Shown: in pieces, positions 1 through 9,104 of the stretch
Layout: each line of letters opens with the position of its first letter
Numbering within the stretch: the stretch's first letter is position 1
Assembly: GCA_025355245.1 (NCBI GenBank)
Contig: JANXZZ010000270.1
Location: 1-64,000 of the forward strand
Direction: 5' to 3'
Origin: Pseudomonadota bacterium
GTDB taxonomy: Bacteria > Pseudomonadota > Gammaproteobacteria > Steroidobacterales > Steroidobacteraceae
DNA: 64,000 bases
Program-made: the position numbers and the translations under genes
The notes under the pieces: generated by a model
Seen by the model: only the letters and a program-made list of their open reading frames with translations
Told to the model about the DNA's origin: nothing
Database searches by the model: none

Positions 1-188
1 CTGCCCTTCTGCTCCTCGAAGCTCTTGAGCGTCTGCTCGAGCGTGGAGATCTGGGCCGCGCTCAGCGTCTGCGTCAGGTCGGTCACGCGGGCGACCGGCG
101 GGATCGCCACCTGGCTCCACGCAGGCGCCGCGAGCGCGCACAAAAGCGCGGCGGCGAGCGTGAGCAACCCGAGCCGGATCGATCTCAT
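1..188 (-). CDS. TPM domain (YgcG-like) secreted protein, N-terminal part only, truncated by window edge
   Basis: Minus-strand ATG at 188 gives MRSIRLGLLTLAAALLCALAAPAWSQVAIPPVARVTDLTQTLSAAQISTLEQTLKSFEEQKG: signal peptide plus TPM-domain start; adjacent to LemA as is common. Confidence 0.7.
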   Translation of the reverse strand, partial: MRSIRLGLLTLAAALLCALAAPAWSQVAIPPVARVTDLTQTLSAAQISTLEQTLKSFEEQKG

Positions 189-207
189 CGGGCGGCGCGC
201 GGCGGCG

Positions 208-825
208 TCAGCCGGTCGGCTTGGCCGGTGCCGGGGCGCCGAAGTCGACTGTCGGCGGCTTCGAAATCGTCGCCTCGTTCTCGACCGTGAAGTTCGGCTT
301 CACCTTGTAGCCGAACATCATCGCGGTCAGGTTGCCGGGGAACTGCCGCACCTGGATGTTGTAGTCTTGGATCGTCTGGATGTAGCGGTTGCGCGCCACG
401 GTGATCCGGTTCTCGGTGCCCTCGAGCTGCGACTGCAGGTCGCGGAAGTTCTGATCAGATTTGAGCTCCGGATACTTCTCGACGACGACCATCAGCCGCG
501 ACAGCGCGCCCGACAGCTCGCCCTGCGAGGCCTGGAACTGCTTCAGCGAGTCCGGGTTGTTGGCGTCGACCTTTACCTGGGTCGCCTTGGCGCGCGCTTC
601 GGTCACGCCGATCAGCACCGCCTGCTCCTGGGCCGCGAAGCCCTTGACGGTGTTGACGAGGTTCGGGATCAGGTCGGCGCGGCGCTGGTACTGGTTCAGG
701 ACCTCGGACCAGCCGGACTTGGTCGCCTCGTCCAGCGTCTGAATCCGGTTGTAACCACAACCTGACAGAAGGACGGTCGCCGCGAGGACGGGCAGCCACG
801 ACAATGAACGCAGGATCGATCGCAT
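208..825 (-). CDS. lemA: LemA family protein
   Basis: Lipobox (LLSGCGYN) and NQYQRRADLIPNLVNTVKGFAAQE typical of LemA. Confidence 0.92.
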   Translation of the reverse strand: MRSILRSLSWLPVLAATVLLSGCGYNRIQTLDEATKSGWSEVLNQYQRRADLIPNLVNTVKGFAAQEQAVLIGVTEARAKATQVKVDANNPDSLKQFQASQGELSGALSRLMVVVEKYPELKSDQNFRDLQSQLEGTENRITVARNRYIQTIQDYNIQVRQFPGNLTAMMFGYKVKPNFTVENEATISKPPTVDFGAPAPAKPTG

Positions 826-870
826 TGGAACTCCTTACGGCCCCGACGGCCGTCGCCGGCACTATATGGG

Positions 871-1611
871 TTACACCCGGCCGATACGCAAGTGGATGGG
901 GAACCTGAATTTGCGGGTACCCCCCGAGGGCCACAGCGGAGCCAGCGCGGCGGCGAGTTCGGGCAGCGGGTCGGACCCGAGGGCCTTGCGGTAGCGCTCG
1001 ACCGCCGACCAGGTGCCCACGTAGTTGACGACGGCCGCGAGCGGCCAGTCGACCTTGAGCTCAAAACCGGGTGCCGGCAGTTCATCGAAGGGAAACGGCA
1101 GGCTCCGGTAGTGCGCATCGACGTGGCGGCGCTCGGGCGGCCAATAGCTCCCGACCGGCCCGCGGTAGAAGTCATCGACGATCGCATCGACGGCCGCGTC
1201 CGCGCGAAACAGCGAGTAGGTCCAGAGCGCGACGACGCCGCCGTGCTTCAGCACCCGGCGCGCCTCGGCGTAGAAGCGTGTGAATTCGAACCAGTGCGCC
1301 GCCTGCGCGACTGCGAGCAGGTCCGCCGCCTCGTCTCGCACCGGCAGCGCCTCCGCGGAGTGGCGCAAATAGCGGACCCGTTCATTGCGGGCGCGGTGCT
1401 GGAGCTGGTTCCAGCTCACGTCACCTGCGAGCACGAGATCGAAATGCCTCGCGAGGTCGAGCGCGGCCTGGCCGTTGCCGGTGGCGACGTCGAGCGCCAG
1501 CGCCGTGCCGGGCGCCGTCGCCGCGAGGAAAGCGGCGAGTTCCGGCGGATAGCCCGGGCGGTAAAGCTGGTACTCGGCCGACTGGCCCGAGAAGTGGTCC
1601 TTGACGCTCAC
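871..1611 (-). CDS. class I SAM-dependent methyltransferase
   Basis: LALDVATGNGQAALDLARHFD SAM-binding motif; methyltransferase type 11-like. Confidence 0.85.
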   Translation of the reverse strand: MSVKDHFSGQSAEYQLYRPGYPPELAAFLAATAPGTALALDVATGNGQAALDLARHFDLVLAGDVSWNQLQHRARNERVRYLRHSAEALPVRDEAADLLAVAQAAHWFEFTRFYAEARRVLKHGGVVALWTYSLFRADAAVDAIVDDFYRGPVGSYWPPERRHVDAHYRSLPFPFDELPAPGFELKVDWPLAAVVNYVGTWSAVERYRKALGSDPLPELAAALAPLWPSGGTRKFRFPIHLRIGRV

Positions 1612-1702
1612 CGCGGCATTTTAGCAAGCGCGCCGCGGCGCCCTACCGCTTTGTCGCGGCCGGCAAATCAGCTAGCGTGGGCGCGCCCGGCTCGCGAAGG
1701 TT

Positions 1703-1734
1703 AAAAAAAACCCCGGGATTTTGGCCCAGGGTTT
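1703..1734 (-). terminator. candidate rho-independent terminator for the small CDS at 1781-1975
   Basis: Minus strand reads AAACCCTGG-loop-CCGGGGTTT followed by a T-tract (TTTTTTTTAA). Confidence 0.6.
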
Positions 1735-1780
1735 GGAAAAGCGGACTCGTTCGAAGGGAAGATAAAGTCCGCTAGGGGAT

Positions 1781-1975
1781 TCAGTGCAGGCGCGCCCATT
1801 GGAGAATGCGAATTTCCTCGGCCTCGAGATCGAGATCGCGCGCAAGCAGGCGGGCGACCCGTTTCGGATCCGTAGGTACCGCTTCCTGCCCGCCGAGTTC
1901 AACGATCCCGGTGTATTCGCTCGGGCCCCGCGTACCGAGGTCCGCCACGAATCGGGTATAGAACTTGACGCTCAT
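1781..1975 (-). CDS. small conserved-looking hypothetical protein (64 aa)
   Basis: MSVKFYTRFVADLGTRGPSEYTGIVELGGQEAVPTDPKRVARLLARDLDLEAEEIRILQWARLH; followed by terminator-like hairpin. Confidence 0.6.
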   Translation of the reverse strand: MSVKFYTRFVADLGTRGPSEYTGIVELGGQEAVPTDPKRVARLLARDLDLEAEEIRILQWARLH

Positions 1976-2089
1976 GGAGTGGAAGCTTAGGGACCCAACC
2001 CTCGGGAATCCGTGACTTATGTCCCAAACCCGCGGGCATCGGCACTTCCGGACCGGTGGTGGCGCCCTCAGAGTGAGGAGGAATCGACT

Positions 2090-2590
2090 ATGGGTCGCTG
2101 GCGAGCACCCGAACGGCCGGGGTCCAAATACATAACGCCGGCGGGCGCGGCCCGCCTGCGCGAGGAGCTCGACCGGCTCTGGCGGCAGGAACGGCCGGTG
2201 GTCACGCAGGCCGTTTCCGAGGCCGCCGCGCAGGGCGATCGCTCCGAGAATGCGGAATACACCTACGGGAAAAAACGCCTGCGCGAGATCGACCGCCGCG
2301 TGCGCTTCCTGCGCAAGCGCCTCGAGGGCATTGTCGTCGTCGATACGCCGCCGTCGGATCCGCGGCGGGTCTACTTCGCGGCGTGGGTCACGCTCGAGGA
2401 CGAAAGCGGTACGCAGCGCGAGCACCGGATCGTCGGTCCCGATGAATTCGACATGGATCCACGCTATCTCAGCATGGATTCACCGCTCGGCCGGATCCTG
2501 CTCGGCAAGGGGCTCGACGCCGAGGTGATGGTGCGCCTGCCGGCGGGTGAACGCGTATTCAGCATTGCCGGCATCCGCTACGAGGCGTAG
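2090..2590 (+). CDS. greB: transcription elongation factor GreB
   Basis: YITPAGAARLREELDRLW...GDRSENAEYTYGKKRLREIDRRVRFLRKRLE; start at 2090 follows GAGGAGGAA SD. Confidence 0.93.
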   Translation: MGRWRAPERPGSKYITPAGAARLREELDRLWRQERPVVTQAVSEAAAQGDRSENAEYTYGKKRLREIDRRVRFLRKRLEGIVVVDTPPSDPRRVYFAAWVTLEDESGTQREHRIVGPDEFDMDPRYLSMDSPLGRILLGKGLDAEVMVRLPAGERVFSIAGIRYEA

Positions 2591-2611
2591 GCGAAATCGC
2601 CGCTCGCGCGC

Positions 2612-4051
2612 TCAGACGACCCGCACGTTCTTGAACTGCCACGGATCCGAGGTATCGAGATCCTCCGGAAAAAGCCGCGCGCGGTCGTGCAGCGGGTTCC
2701 ATTCCGTGTACTCCCCGACGACGGGGCCTAGATAGGGCATGCAGATCTCGAGATTGCGGCGGAAATCCATTTCGTCGGGCTCGACGAGGCCGCGCGCCGG
2801 ATTCTCGATTGCCCAGACCATACCGGAGAGAACAGCCGCCGTGACCTGCAGGCTGGTCGCGTTGTTGTGCGGCGCGAGCGTGCGCGCCTCGTCGACCGAG
2901 AGCTGCGAGCCGTACCAGTAGGCGTTCTTCTTGTGGCCGGCGAGCAGGACGCCGAGCTCGTCGATGCCGCCTGGCACGATCTCCGCCATGAGGATGCGTT
3001 TCTGTTCCTGCAGGCGCCAGTTGAGTCCCGCGAACTCGTGCACGGAAAGCACCGCCGAATCGCAGGGGTGATAGGCGTAGTGGACGCTCGGCCGGTAGAG
3101 GAGCTGGTCGCCGTCCTTGACCGTGTAGTAGTCGGCGATCGACATCGCCTCGCCGTGCGTGATCAGGAAGCCGTGGAAGTAGCCGGCCTTGGGCGTCCAG
3201 GTGCGCACCCGCGTCGCGGCACCTGGCTGCATGAGGTAGATCGCGCAGCCGCAACCGAAATCGTGCTTGCGACCATCGCGCGGAAAGTTGCGTTCGTGCG
3301 ACCCCCAGCCGAGCTCGGCCGGCTGGCAGCCTTCGCTGACGAATCCCTCCACCGACCAGGTATTGACGAACTCCCCGGCCCGCTTCGGGACGCTCGGCAC
3401 CTGCGTGTCGCGCTCGGCGACGTGAATGACCTTGACGCCGACCGCCCTGGCGAGTGCCGCCCACTGCTCGCGGCTTACGGGGCTGCCCGCGTCGATCTTG
3501 AGGTCGGCCGCAAGGTTCAAGAGCGCCTGCTTCACGAAATGCTGCACGAGCCCGGGATTCGCGCCGTGCGTGAGCACCGCGGTCGGCTTCGGCGTCGTAT
3601 CCTTTTCCTTGAGCTTGCGCAGCGCAAGCGCTTCCTCGCGGAGCGCGTAATTCGTGCGCCGCGAAGGCGACAGCGACGGATCCGTGTAGCCGCCCGGCCA
3701 CGGCTCGATGCAGGTGTCGAGGTACAGCGCACCGCGCTCCCAGCAGAACTTGATGAGCGCAATCGAGGAGACATCGACCGAAACGTTGAGCACGAAGTCG
3801 CCGCGGCCGACGAGCGGCTCGAGCACCTGGCGGAAATTCTCCCGCACCAGCGGTTGCTTGATCACGCGGATGCCGTATTCCTGCGCGACCTTCTGGCCGG
3901 CATCGTCGGCGGTCACGATCGTGATCCGCTCCGGCGTCAGGCCACCGATGTGCCGCAAAACAAGCGGCAATACGCCCTGGCCGATGCTACCGAAGCCAAT
4001 GAAGATGATTCGGCCCGGAAACGTCACGTGAATCTTGTGTTGCGTGCTCAT
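2612..4051 (-). CDS. hss: homospermidine synthase (saccharopine dehydrogenase-like)
   Basis: GRIIFIGFGSIGQGVLPLVLRHI, LTHGANPGLVQHFVKQAL; length and motifs match homospermidine synthase. Confidence 0.88.
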   Translation of the reverse strand: MSTQHKIHVTFPGRIIFIGFGSIGQGVLPLVLRHIGGLTPERITIVTADDAGQKVAQEYGIRVIKQPLVRENFRQVLEPLVGRGDFVLNVSVDVSSIALIKFCWERGALYLDTCIEPWPGGYTDPSLSPSRRTNYALREEALALRKLKEKDTTPKPTAVLTHGANPGLVQHFVKQALLNLAADLKIDAGSPVSREQWAALARAVGVKVIHVAERDTQVPSVPKRAGEFVNTWSVEGFVSEGCQPAELGWGSHERNFPRDGRKHDFGCGCAIYLMQPGAATRVRTWTPKAGYFHGFLITHGEAMSIADYYTVKDGDQLLYRPSVHYAYHPCDSAVLSVHEFAGLNWRLQEQKRILMAEIVPGGIDELGVLLAGHKKNAYWYGSQLSVDEARTLAPHNNATSLQVTAAVLSGMVWAIENPARGLVEPDEMDFRRNLEICMPYLGPVVGEYTEWNPLHDRARLFPEDLDTSDPWQFKNVRVV

Positions 4052-4308
4052 GATCACCCGTGTGCGAGAGGCGCCGGAATCATCCGCGCGCAGCCTGCGA
4101 TTCGGCTCGCCGAAACCTCTGCGCGAGCGATGCGTACTGTACCTCAACAGGCGTCGGTCGCGAGCGCTTCGGACCGGTCGCCGGCGCCCGCGAAATCCGC
4201 CCTCCGCGACGTCGCGTCGCCGGCTTGCGGCGGCCGCTAGCGCGGCGGATTGTGGCCGATTGGTGCGCGCGCGGCGTTACACTCGAACGAAGCCGAGGGC
4301 GCACCGCG

Positions 4309-5166
4309 ATGAGTCAGCAGACGATCGTCGACGTCGATACTCTCGCCGCGCACCAGCATGATCCCGCGTGGCTCGTCGTCGATTGCCGCTTCGACCTCGG
4401 CGATGCCGGCGCCGGCGCACTCGCCTTCGCACGCGGCCACATCCCGGGCGCCGTCTACGCGCATCTTGATCACGACCTGTCGGCGCCGCGCACGCCGTGG
4501 AGCGGCCGGCACCCGTTGCCGGAGGCCGCGACGCTGGCGGCGACGTTCGGGCGGCTCGGCATCGGCGCCGGGATCCAGGTCGTCGCGTGCGACGAGGGCA
4601 ACGGCGCCTATGCGGCGCGACTCTGGTGGCTGCTGCGCTGGCTTGGCCATCGCGACGTCGCTGTGCTGGACGGGGGCCTCGCCGCGTGGCACGCCCGCCA
4701 TCTGCCACTCGTGAACACCGCGACCGTAGTCGTGCAGCGGGACTTCGTCGCGCGCCCCGACGACCGGGCGCACCTCACCGCCGACGAGGTGGCGGAGTTT
4801 CTCGGCCACGGCGGCGGCGTGCTGCTCGATGCGCGCGCCGCCGAGCGCTTTGAGGGGCGCCTCGAGCCGCTCGATCCCAAAGCGGGGCACGTTCCCGGCG
4901 CGCGCAATCACCCTTTCAGCGCGAATCTCGGCGCGGACGGCCGTTTCCTGGCCGCGCTGGCGCTGCGCGAGCGACTTTCGGCGGCCTTGGGTCCCGTGCC
5001 GCCGCGCCTCGTCGTCAGCATGTGCGGCTCGGGAGTCACCGCCTGCCACACTCTGCTCGCACTGGAAATTGCGGGACTTGAGGGCGCCCGCCTGTACCCG
5101 GGCTCGTGGAGCGAGTGGTGTCGCGATCCCGGGCGGCCGGTCGCGACCGGTGCCGAGCCGCGTTGA
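4309..5166 (+). CDS. sulfurtransferase (rhodanese / 3-mercaptopyruvate type)
   Basis: Two rhodanese domains; active-site loop MCGSGVTAC. Confidence 0.9.
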   Translation: MSQQTIVDVDTLAAHQHDPAWLVVDCRFDLGDAGAGALAFARGHIPGAVYAHLDHDLSAPRTPWSGRHPLPEAATLAATFGRLGIGAGIQVVACDEGNGAYAARLWWLLRWLGHRDVAVLDGGLAAWHARHLPLVNTATVVVQRDFVARPDDRAHLTADEVAEFLGHGGGVLLDARAAERFEGRLEPLDPKAGHVPGARNHPFSANLGADGRFLAALALRERLSAALGPVPPRLVVSMCGSGVTACHTLLALEIAGLEGARLYPGSWSEWCRDPGRPVATGAEPR

Positions 5167-5232
5167 CTCATTTACATGTAGCCTCGTTTTGCTATCGTGC
5201 GCGCGATCGCAGATCCGCGCTGAGGCAGCCCC

Positions 5233-7200
5233 GTGAATAGTCCCGCGCCCCGCTTGGTCGCGCCGCTTGGTTGGAAGGTCGATGACTCCGCGCAGCTCTA
5301 TCAGGTCGACGCCTGGGGCAGCGGCTATTTCGGCGTGAACGAAGCCGGACACGTCGTGGTCCGGCCCGACCAGCGCGCCAACCGGGAGATCGACCTGCTC
5401 GAGGTTGTCGAGGGCCTTAAGGCCCGCGACCTGACGGCGCCGGTCGTGATTCGCTTCTCCGACATCATCGCGCACCGCCTGCGCAGCCTGAACGATGCGT
5501 TCGCGCAGGCGATCACCGAGAACGACTATCGCGGCCGCTACGCCGCAGTGTTCCCGATCAAGGTTAACCAGCAACGCCTCGTCGTCGAGGAGGTCTACCG
5601 CAGCGGCAAGGAGTTCGGGTTCGGCCTCGAGGTCGGCTCGAAGCCGGAGCTCCTCGTCGTCATGGCCATGACCGAGGATGCGCCGGACCGGATCATCGTC
5701 TGCAACGGCTTCAAGGACGACAGCTACATCGAGACGGTGATCCTCGCCGCCAAGCTCGGCCGGCGCATCATTCCGGTGGTCGAGAATTTCGTCGAGCTCG
5801 GTCTCATCCTGCGCCACGCGCAGAAATACGGCGTCCGGCCGAGCATCGGCGTGCGTGTGAAGCTCGCGGCGGAAGGGGCCGGGCGCTGGCGCGAGTCGGC
5901 CGGCGAGAAGTCCAAGTTCGGCCTCTTCATCACCGAGATCCTCGAGGTCGTCGAGGTGCTGAAGCAGAACGACATGCTCGATTGTCTGAAGCTCGTGCAC
6001 TGCCACACGGGCTCGCAGCTGCAGGACATCCGCCGCGTCAAGGAAGCGGTCACCGAGCTCGCGCACGTCTATGCCGAGCTGAAGCTCATGGGTGCCGGGC
6101 TCGAGTACATCGATATCGGCGGCGGCTTGGGCGTCGACTACGACGGCAGCCGCACCAACTACGAATCCTCGATGAACTACACGCTCAACGAGTACGCGAG
6201 CGACGTCGTCTACCGGATCGCGACCGTCTGCAACACGCGGCGCATCCCCCACCCGACCATCATCTCCGAGTCCGGCCGCGCGATCGTCGCGCACCACTCG
6301 GTGCTGGTGTTCAACGTTCTCGGCACGAGCGCGCTCGACCAGTTCCGCGTCGCCAATCGCCTCGAGGAAGACGTGCGCGACGGCGGTGAGATCCCGCAAC
6401 CGGTGCGCGACCTCTTCGATGCCTATCGATCGGTCAGCGAGCGCCGCCTGGTCGAGTGCTGGCACGATTCCCTGCAGGCGCGCGAGCAGGCGCTGCAGAT
6501 GTTCAACCTCGGCTACCTCAGCCTCGAGTTCCGCGGTCTCGCCGAGCGCCTCTACTGGGCCACCTGTGCGCGCATCCGCGACATCTGCCGCCGCCTCGAG
6601 GCGATTCCGGAGGAACTTGAGGGCCTCGAGACGATCCTGTCGGACATCTATTTCTGCAATTTCTCGATCTTCCAGTCGCTGCCGGACTCCTGGGCGATCA
6701 GCCACCTGTTTCCGATCATGCCGATCCACCGGCTGAACGAGCGCCCGGCGCGAAACGCGGTACTCGCCGACATCACTTGCGACTCCGACGGAAAGATCGA
6801 CCGCTTCGTTTCGCTCAAGGAAACTAAGCGCACGCTCGAGGTCCACGAACTCAGGGGCACCGAGGATTACTACCTCGCGGCGTTTCTGGTCGGCGCCTAC
6901 CAGGAAACGCTGGGCGACCTGCACAACCTTTTTGGCGACACGCACGTCGTGCACATCCGCCTGCTCGAGGAGGGCGGCTGGTGGATCGAGGAGACGGTGA
7001 AAGGCGACACGGCCATCCAGGTGCTCGGCTACATGGAGTACGACACCGACGAGCTCTACCCCCGCCTCGCCCGCGATTGCGAGCGCGCGGTGCGGGAGAA
7101 TCGCCTGTCGGTCCCCGAGAGCCAGCGCCTGAAGCGATTCTATGAAGCGGAGCTGCACGGCTACGCGTACCTGGAACCGGACGGCGAGTTGAACGCCTGA
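5233..7200 (+). CDS. speA: biosynthetic arginine decarboxylase
   Basis: YQVDAWGSGYFGVNEAGHV, PIKVNQQRLVVEEV, LVHCHTGSQLQDI; GTG start at 5233. Confidence 0.96.
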   Translation: MNSPAPRLVAPLGWKVDDSAQLYQVDAWGSGYFGVNEAGHVVVRPDQRANREIDLLEVVEGLKARDLTAPVVIRFSDIIAHRLRSLNDAFAQAITENDYRGRYAAVFPIKVNQQRLVVEEVYRSGKEFGFGLEVGSKPELLVVMAMTEDAPDRIIVCNGFKDDSYIETVILAAKLGRRIIPVVENFVELGLILRHAQKYGVRPSIGVRVKLAAEGAGRWRESAGEKSKFGLFITEILEVVEVLKQNDMLDCLKLVHCHTGSQLQDIRRVKEAVTELAHVYAELKLMGAGLEYIDIGGGLGVDYDGSRTNYESSMNYTLNEYASDVVYRIATVCNTRRIPHPTIISESGRAIVAHHSVLVFNVLGTSALDQFRVANRLEEDVRDGGEIPQPVRDLFDAYRSVSERRLVECWHDSLQAREQALQMFNLGYLSLEFRGLAERLYWATCARIRDICRRLEAIPEELEGLETILSDIYFCNFSIFQSLPDSWAISHLFPIMPIHRLNERPARNAVLADITCDSDGKIDRFVSLKETKRTLEVHELRGTEDYYLAAFLVGAYQETLGDLHNLFGDTHVVHIRLLEEGGWWIEETVKGDTAIQVLGYMEYDTDELYPRLARDCERAVRENRLSVPESQRLKRFYEAELHGYAYLEPDGELNA

Positions 7201-7704
7201 TCAGACGGCGGCCGGCGGCGCGCGCCCGCCACGCCCGCCATTCCGCTAAGTCTTTGGTCCGTGTCCGGAACGCTCCCGACCGGACGCTCCTTCAATGGAC
7301 CCGGCCCGCTCCGCGATCGGCGCCCGGACCCCGGTCGATGCGGCGTTGTTGCTGGCGCGCGACATGTCGGAATTTGTGCACTGCATTGGCAAAGTCATTG
7401 ATCCTTATGGCGGAAAATTGCACGCCCCGTTTGGACCGCGTAGGATCGAGCGCGGTTGTAATCGCCGAATCCGCTTCGACGGGCGTCTCGGTCGGTCCTT
7501 GAAACCGTATGTTTTTTGCACCGACGCTCTGCCTCCTTGCCCGCGCGAGTTGATCAGCGCACGACCTACGGTTCGGACTCATTCCGCCGCAGGCGGCCAG
7601 GATTGTGCGTGGCTTGCCGGTGACGGACACCTGGTCCGAGGTTGAGGACCGCGATGCGCCGAGGCTTCTGGCCGAGGGCACGCCTGAGCGAGTGAGAAGT
7701 CTCG

Positions 7705-8088
7705 ATGACGACCATTTACGTAGGCAACTTGCCCTTTTCTGCGACCGAGGACGAAGTGCGCTCGGTGTTTGAAGCGCACGGCAAAGTCGAGTCGGTAAAG
7801 CTCATCAACGATCGCGAGACAGGCCGCCCGCGCGGCTTCTGCTTCGTGGAGATGTCGAGCTCCGACGCACAGACGGCAATCTCTCAGATGAACGGGTTCA
7901 ACATGGGCGGTCGTCCGCTGCGTGTGAACGAGGCCCAGGAGCGTCCGGCCCGCGGGCCGCGACCGGGCGGTGGCGGTGGGGGTTACGGCGGCTCCCGCGG
8001 CGGCGGCGGCGGCTACGGTGGCGGTGGCGGTGGCGGTGGCGGCGGCTACGGCGGTGGCGGTGGTGGCTACGGCGGCCGAACCTACTAA
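7705..8088 (+). CDS. RRM-domain glycine-rich RNA-binding protein
   Basis: IYVGNLPFSATEDEVRSVFEAHGKVESVKLINDRETGRPRGFCFVEM with RNP1/RNP2, then GGYGGG repeats. Confidence 0.95.
   Translation: MTTIYVGNLPFSATEDEVRSVFEAHGKVESVKLINDRETGRPRGFCFVEMSSSDAQTAISQMNGFNMGGRPLRVNEAQERPARGPRPGGGGGGYGGSRGGGGGYGGGGGGGGGGYGGGGGGYGGRTY
7965..8083 (+). repeat. low-complexity GGC/GGT-rich tract encoding glycine-rich C-terminus
   Basis: Repeated ggcggtggcggtggc and ggctacggcgg units. Confidence 0.9.
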
Positions 8089-8128
8089 GTCGGCCCACAC
8101 CGACTTCTATCGGAAGCGAAATACCTGA

Positions 8129-8155
8129 CCCCGCCGCGAGGCGGGGTTTTTGTTC
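8129..8155 (+). terminator. rho-independent terminator after the RRM gene
   Basis: CCCCGCC-GCGA-GGCGGGG followed by TTTTTGTT. Confidence 0.9.
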
Positions 8156-8167
8156 TGGGGGATTCTA

Positions 8168-9088
8168 ATGAGCGGTCGCACTTGCGCACGAGCGTTCGGA
8201 ATCGGAATGGCGGCCGCGATCGCGCTGGCGAACGGCTGTGCCTCGGCGCCGCCCAAAGCGGGTCACGCCGCAGCGGCTGCGACCGCGACGGCGCCGGCCA
8301 AGCACATCGAGACCGCGCGGTCCGACGCCGCGACCCTCGCCGCGCTCGATCGGGTACTCGCCGGTGCGCACCGTTCGGACGCGAACCGCGCCCGCGACGT
8401 CTATCGGCATCCGCGACAGACGCTCGAGTTCTTCGGCATCCGCGCGGACAAGACGGTCATGGAAATCTGGGCGGGCGCCGGCGGCTGGTACACCGAGGTG
8501 CTCGCGCCGCTGCTGCGCGACCGCGGCCACTACATCGCGGCCAACTGGGACCCGAGCTCCGACCTCAAGGTTGTGCAGGACAGCGTCGCCGCCTTCAAGA
8601 CCAAGCTCGACGGCAATCCCGACCTCTACGACAAGGTGACCGTGTCCGCGCTCCAGTACCCCGGCGCGATGAACCCCGCACCGCCGGGCTCGGTGGATCT
8701 CATCGTCACCTTCCGCAACCTTCACAACTGGCTCGCGCACGATCAGGCGGCGCCGGCGATGCTGCGCGCGATGTACACGGCCCTGAAGCCGGGCGGCGTG
8801 CTCGGCATCGTCGATCACCGCGCGGATCCCGCGCTGCCCGTCGACCCCAAGGCGCGCACCGGCTACGTTAACGAGGCCTTCGCGATCGAGCTCGCCAGGA
8901 GCGCGGGCTTCGAGTTCGCCGGTGCCGCGGAAATCAACGCGAACCCCCAGGACACGCGCGACTACGAGCAGGGCGTGTGGACGTTGCCACCGACCTGGCG
9001 CCTCGGCGACAAGGACCGCAGCCGCTACGCCGCGATCGGCGAGAGCGACCGCTTCACCCTCAAGTTCGTGAAGCCGCGCGCCCCTTGA
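8168..9088 (+). CDS. predicted exported/lipoprotein class I methyltransferase (COG4798-like)
   Basis: N-terminal hydrophobic segment with ALANGCAS lipobox; TVMEIWAGAGGWYTEVLAPLL and DLIVTFRNLHNW. Confidence 0.8.
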   Translation: MSGRTCARAFGIGMAAAIALANGCASAPPKAGHAAAAATATAPAKHIETARSDAATLAALDRVLAGAHRSDANRARDVYRHPRQTLEFFGIRADKTVMEIWAGAGGWYTEVLAPLLRDRGHYIAANWDPSSDLKVVQDSVAAFKTKLDGNPDLYDKVTVSALQYPGAMNPAPPGSVDLIVTFRNLHNWLAHDQAAPAMLRAMYTALKPGGVLGIVDHRADPALPVDPKARTGYVNEAFAIELARSAGFEFAGAAEINANPQDTRDYEQGVWTLPPTWRLGDKDRSRYAAIGESDRFTLKFVKPRAP

Positions 9089-9104
9089 GCGAACGCGCGC
9101 GCGC

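Noticed and set aside
2867-4240. 457-aa ORF antisense to hss
   Set aside because: Shadow ORF in GC-rich sequence.
4237-7158. 973-aa minus-strand ORF antisense to speA
   Set aside because: Typical GC-rich shadow ORF with low-complexity R/A/E-rich translation; the plus strand encodes unmistakable SpeA.
7295-7645. 116-aa ORF in the leader of the RRM gene
   Set aside because: No recognisable family and weak composition; more likely untranslated leader, though not excluded.
7965-8083. Repeat array resembling a CRISPR or satellite
   Set aside because: In-frame glycine-rich coding tract of an RRM protein; no spacer/repeat alternation.
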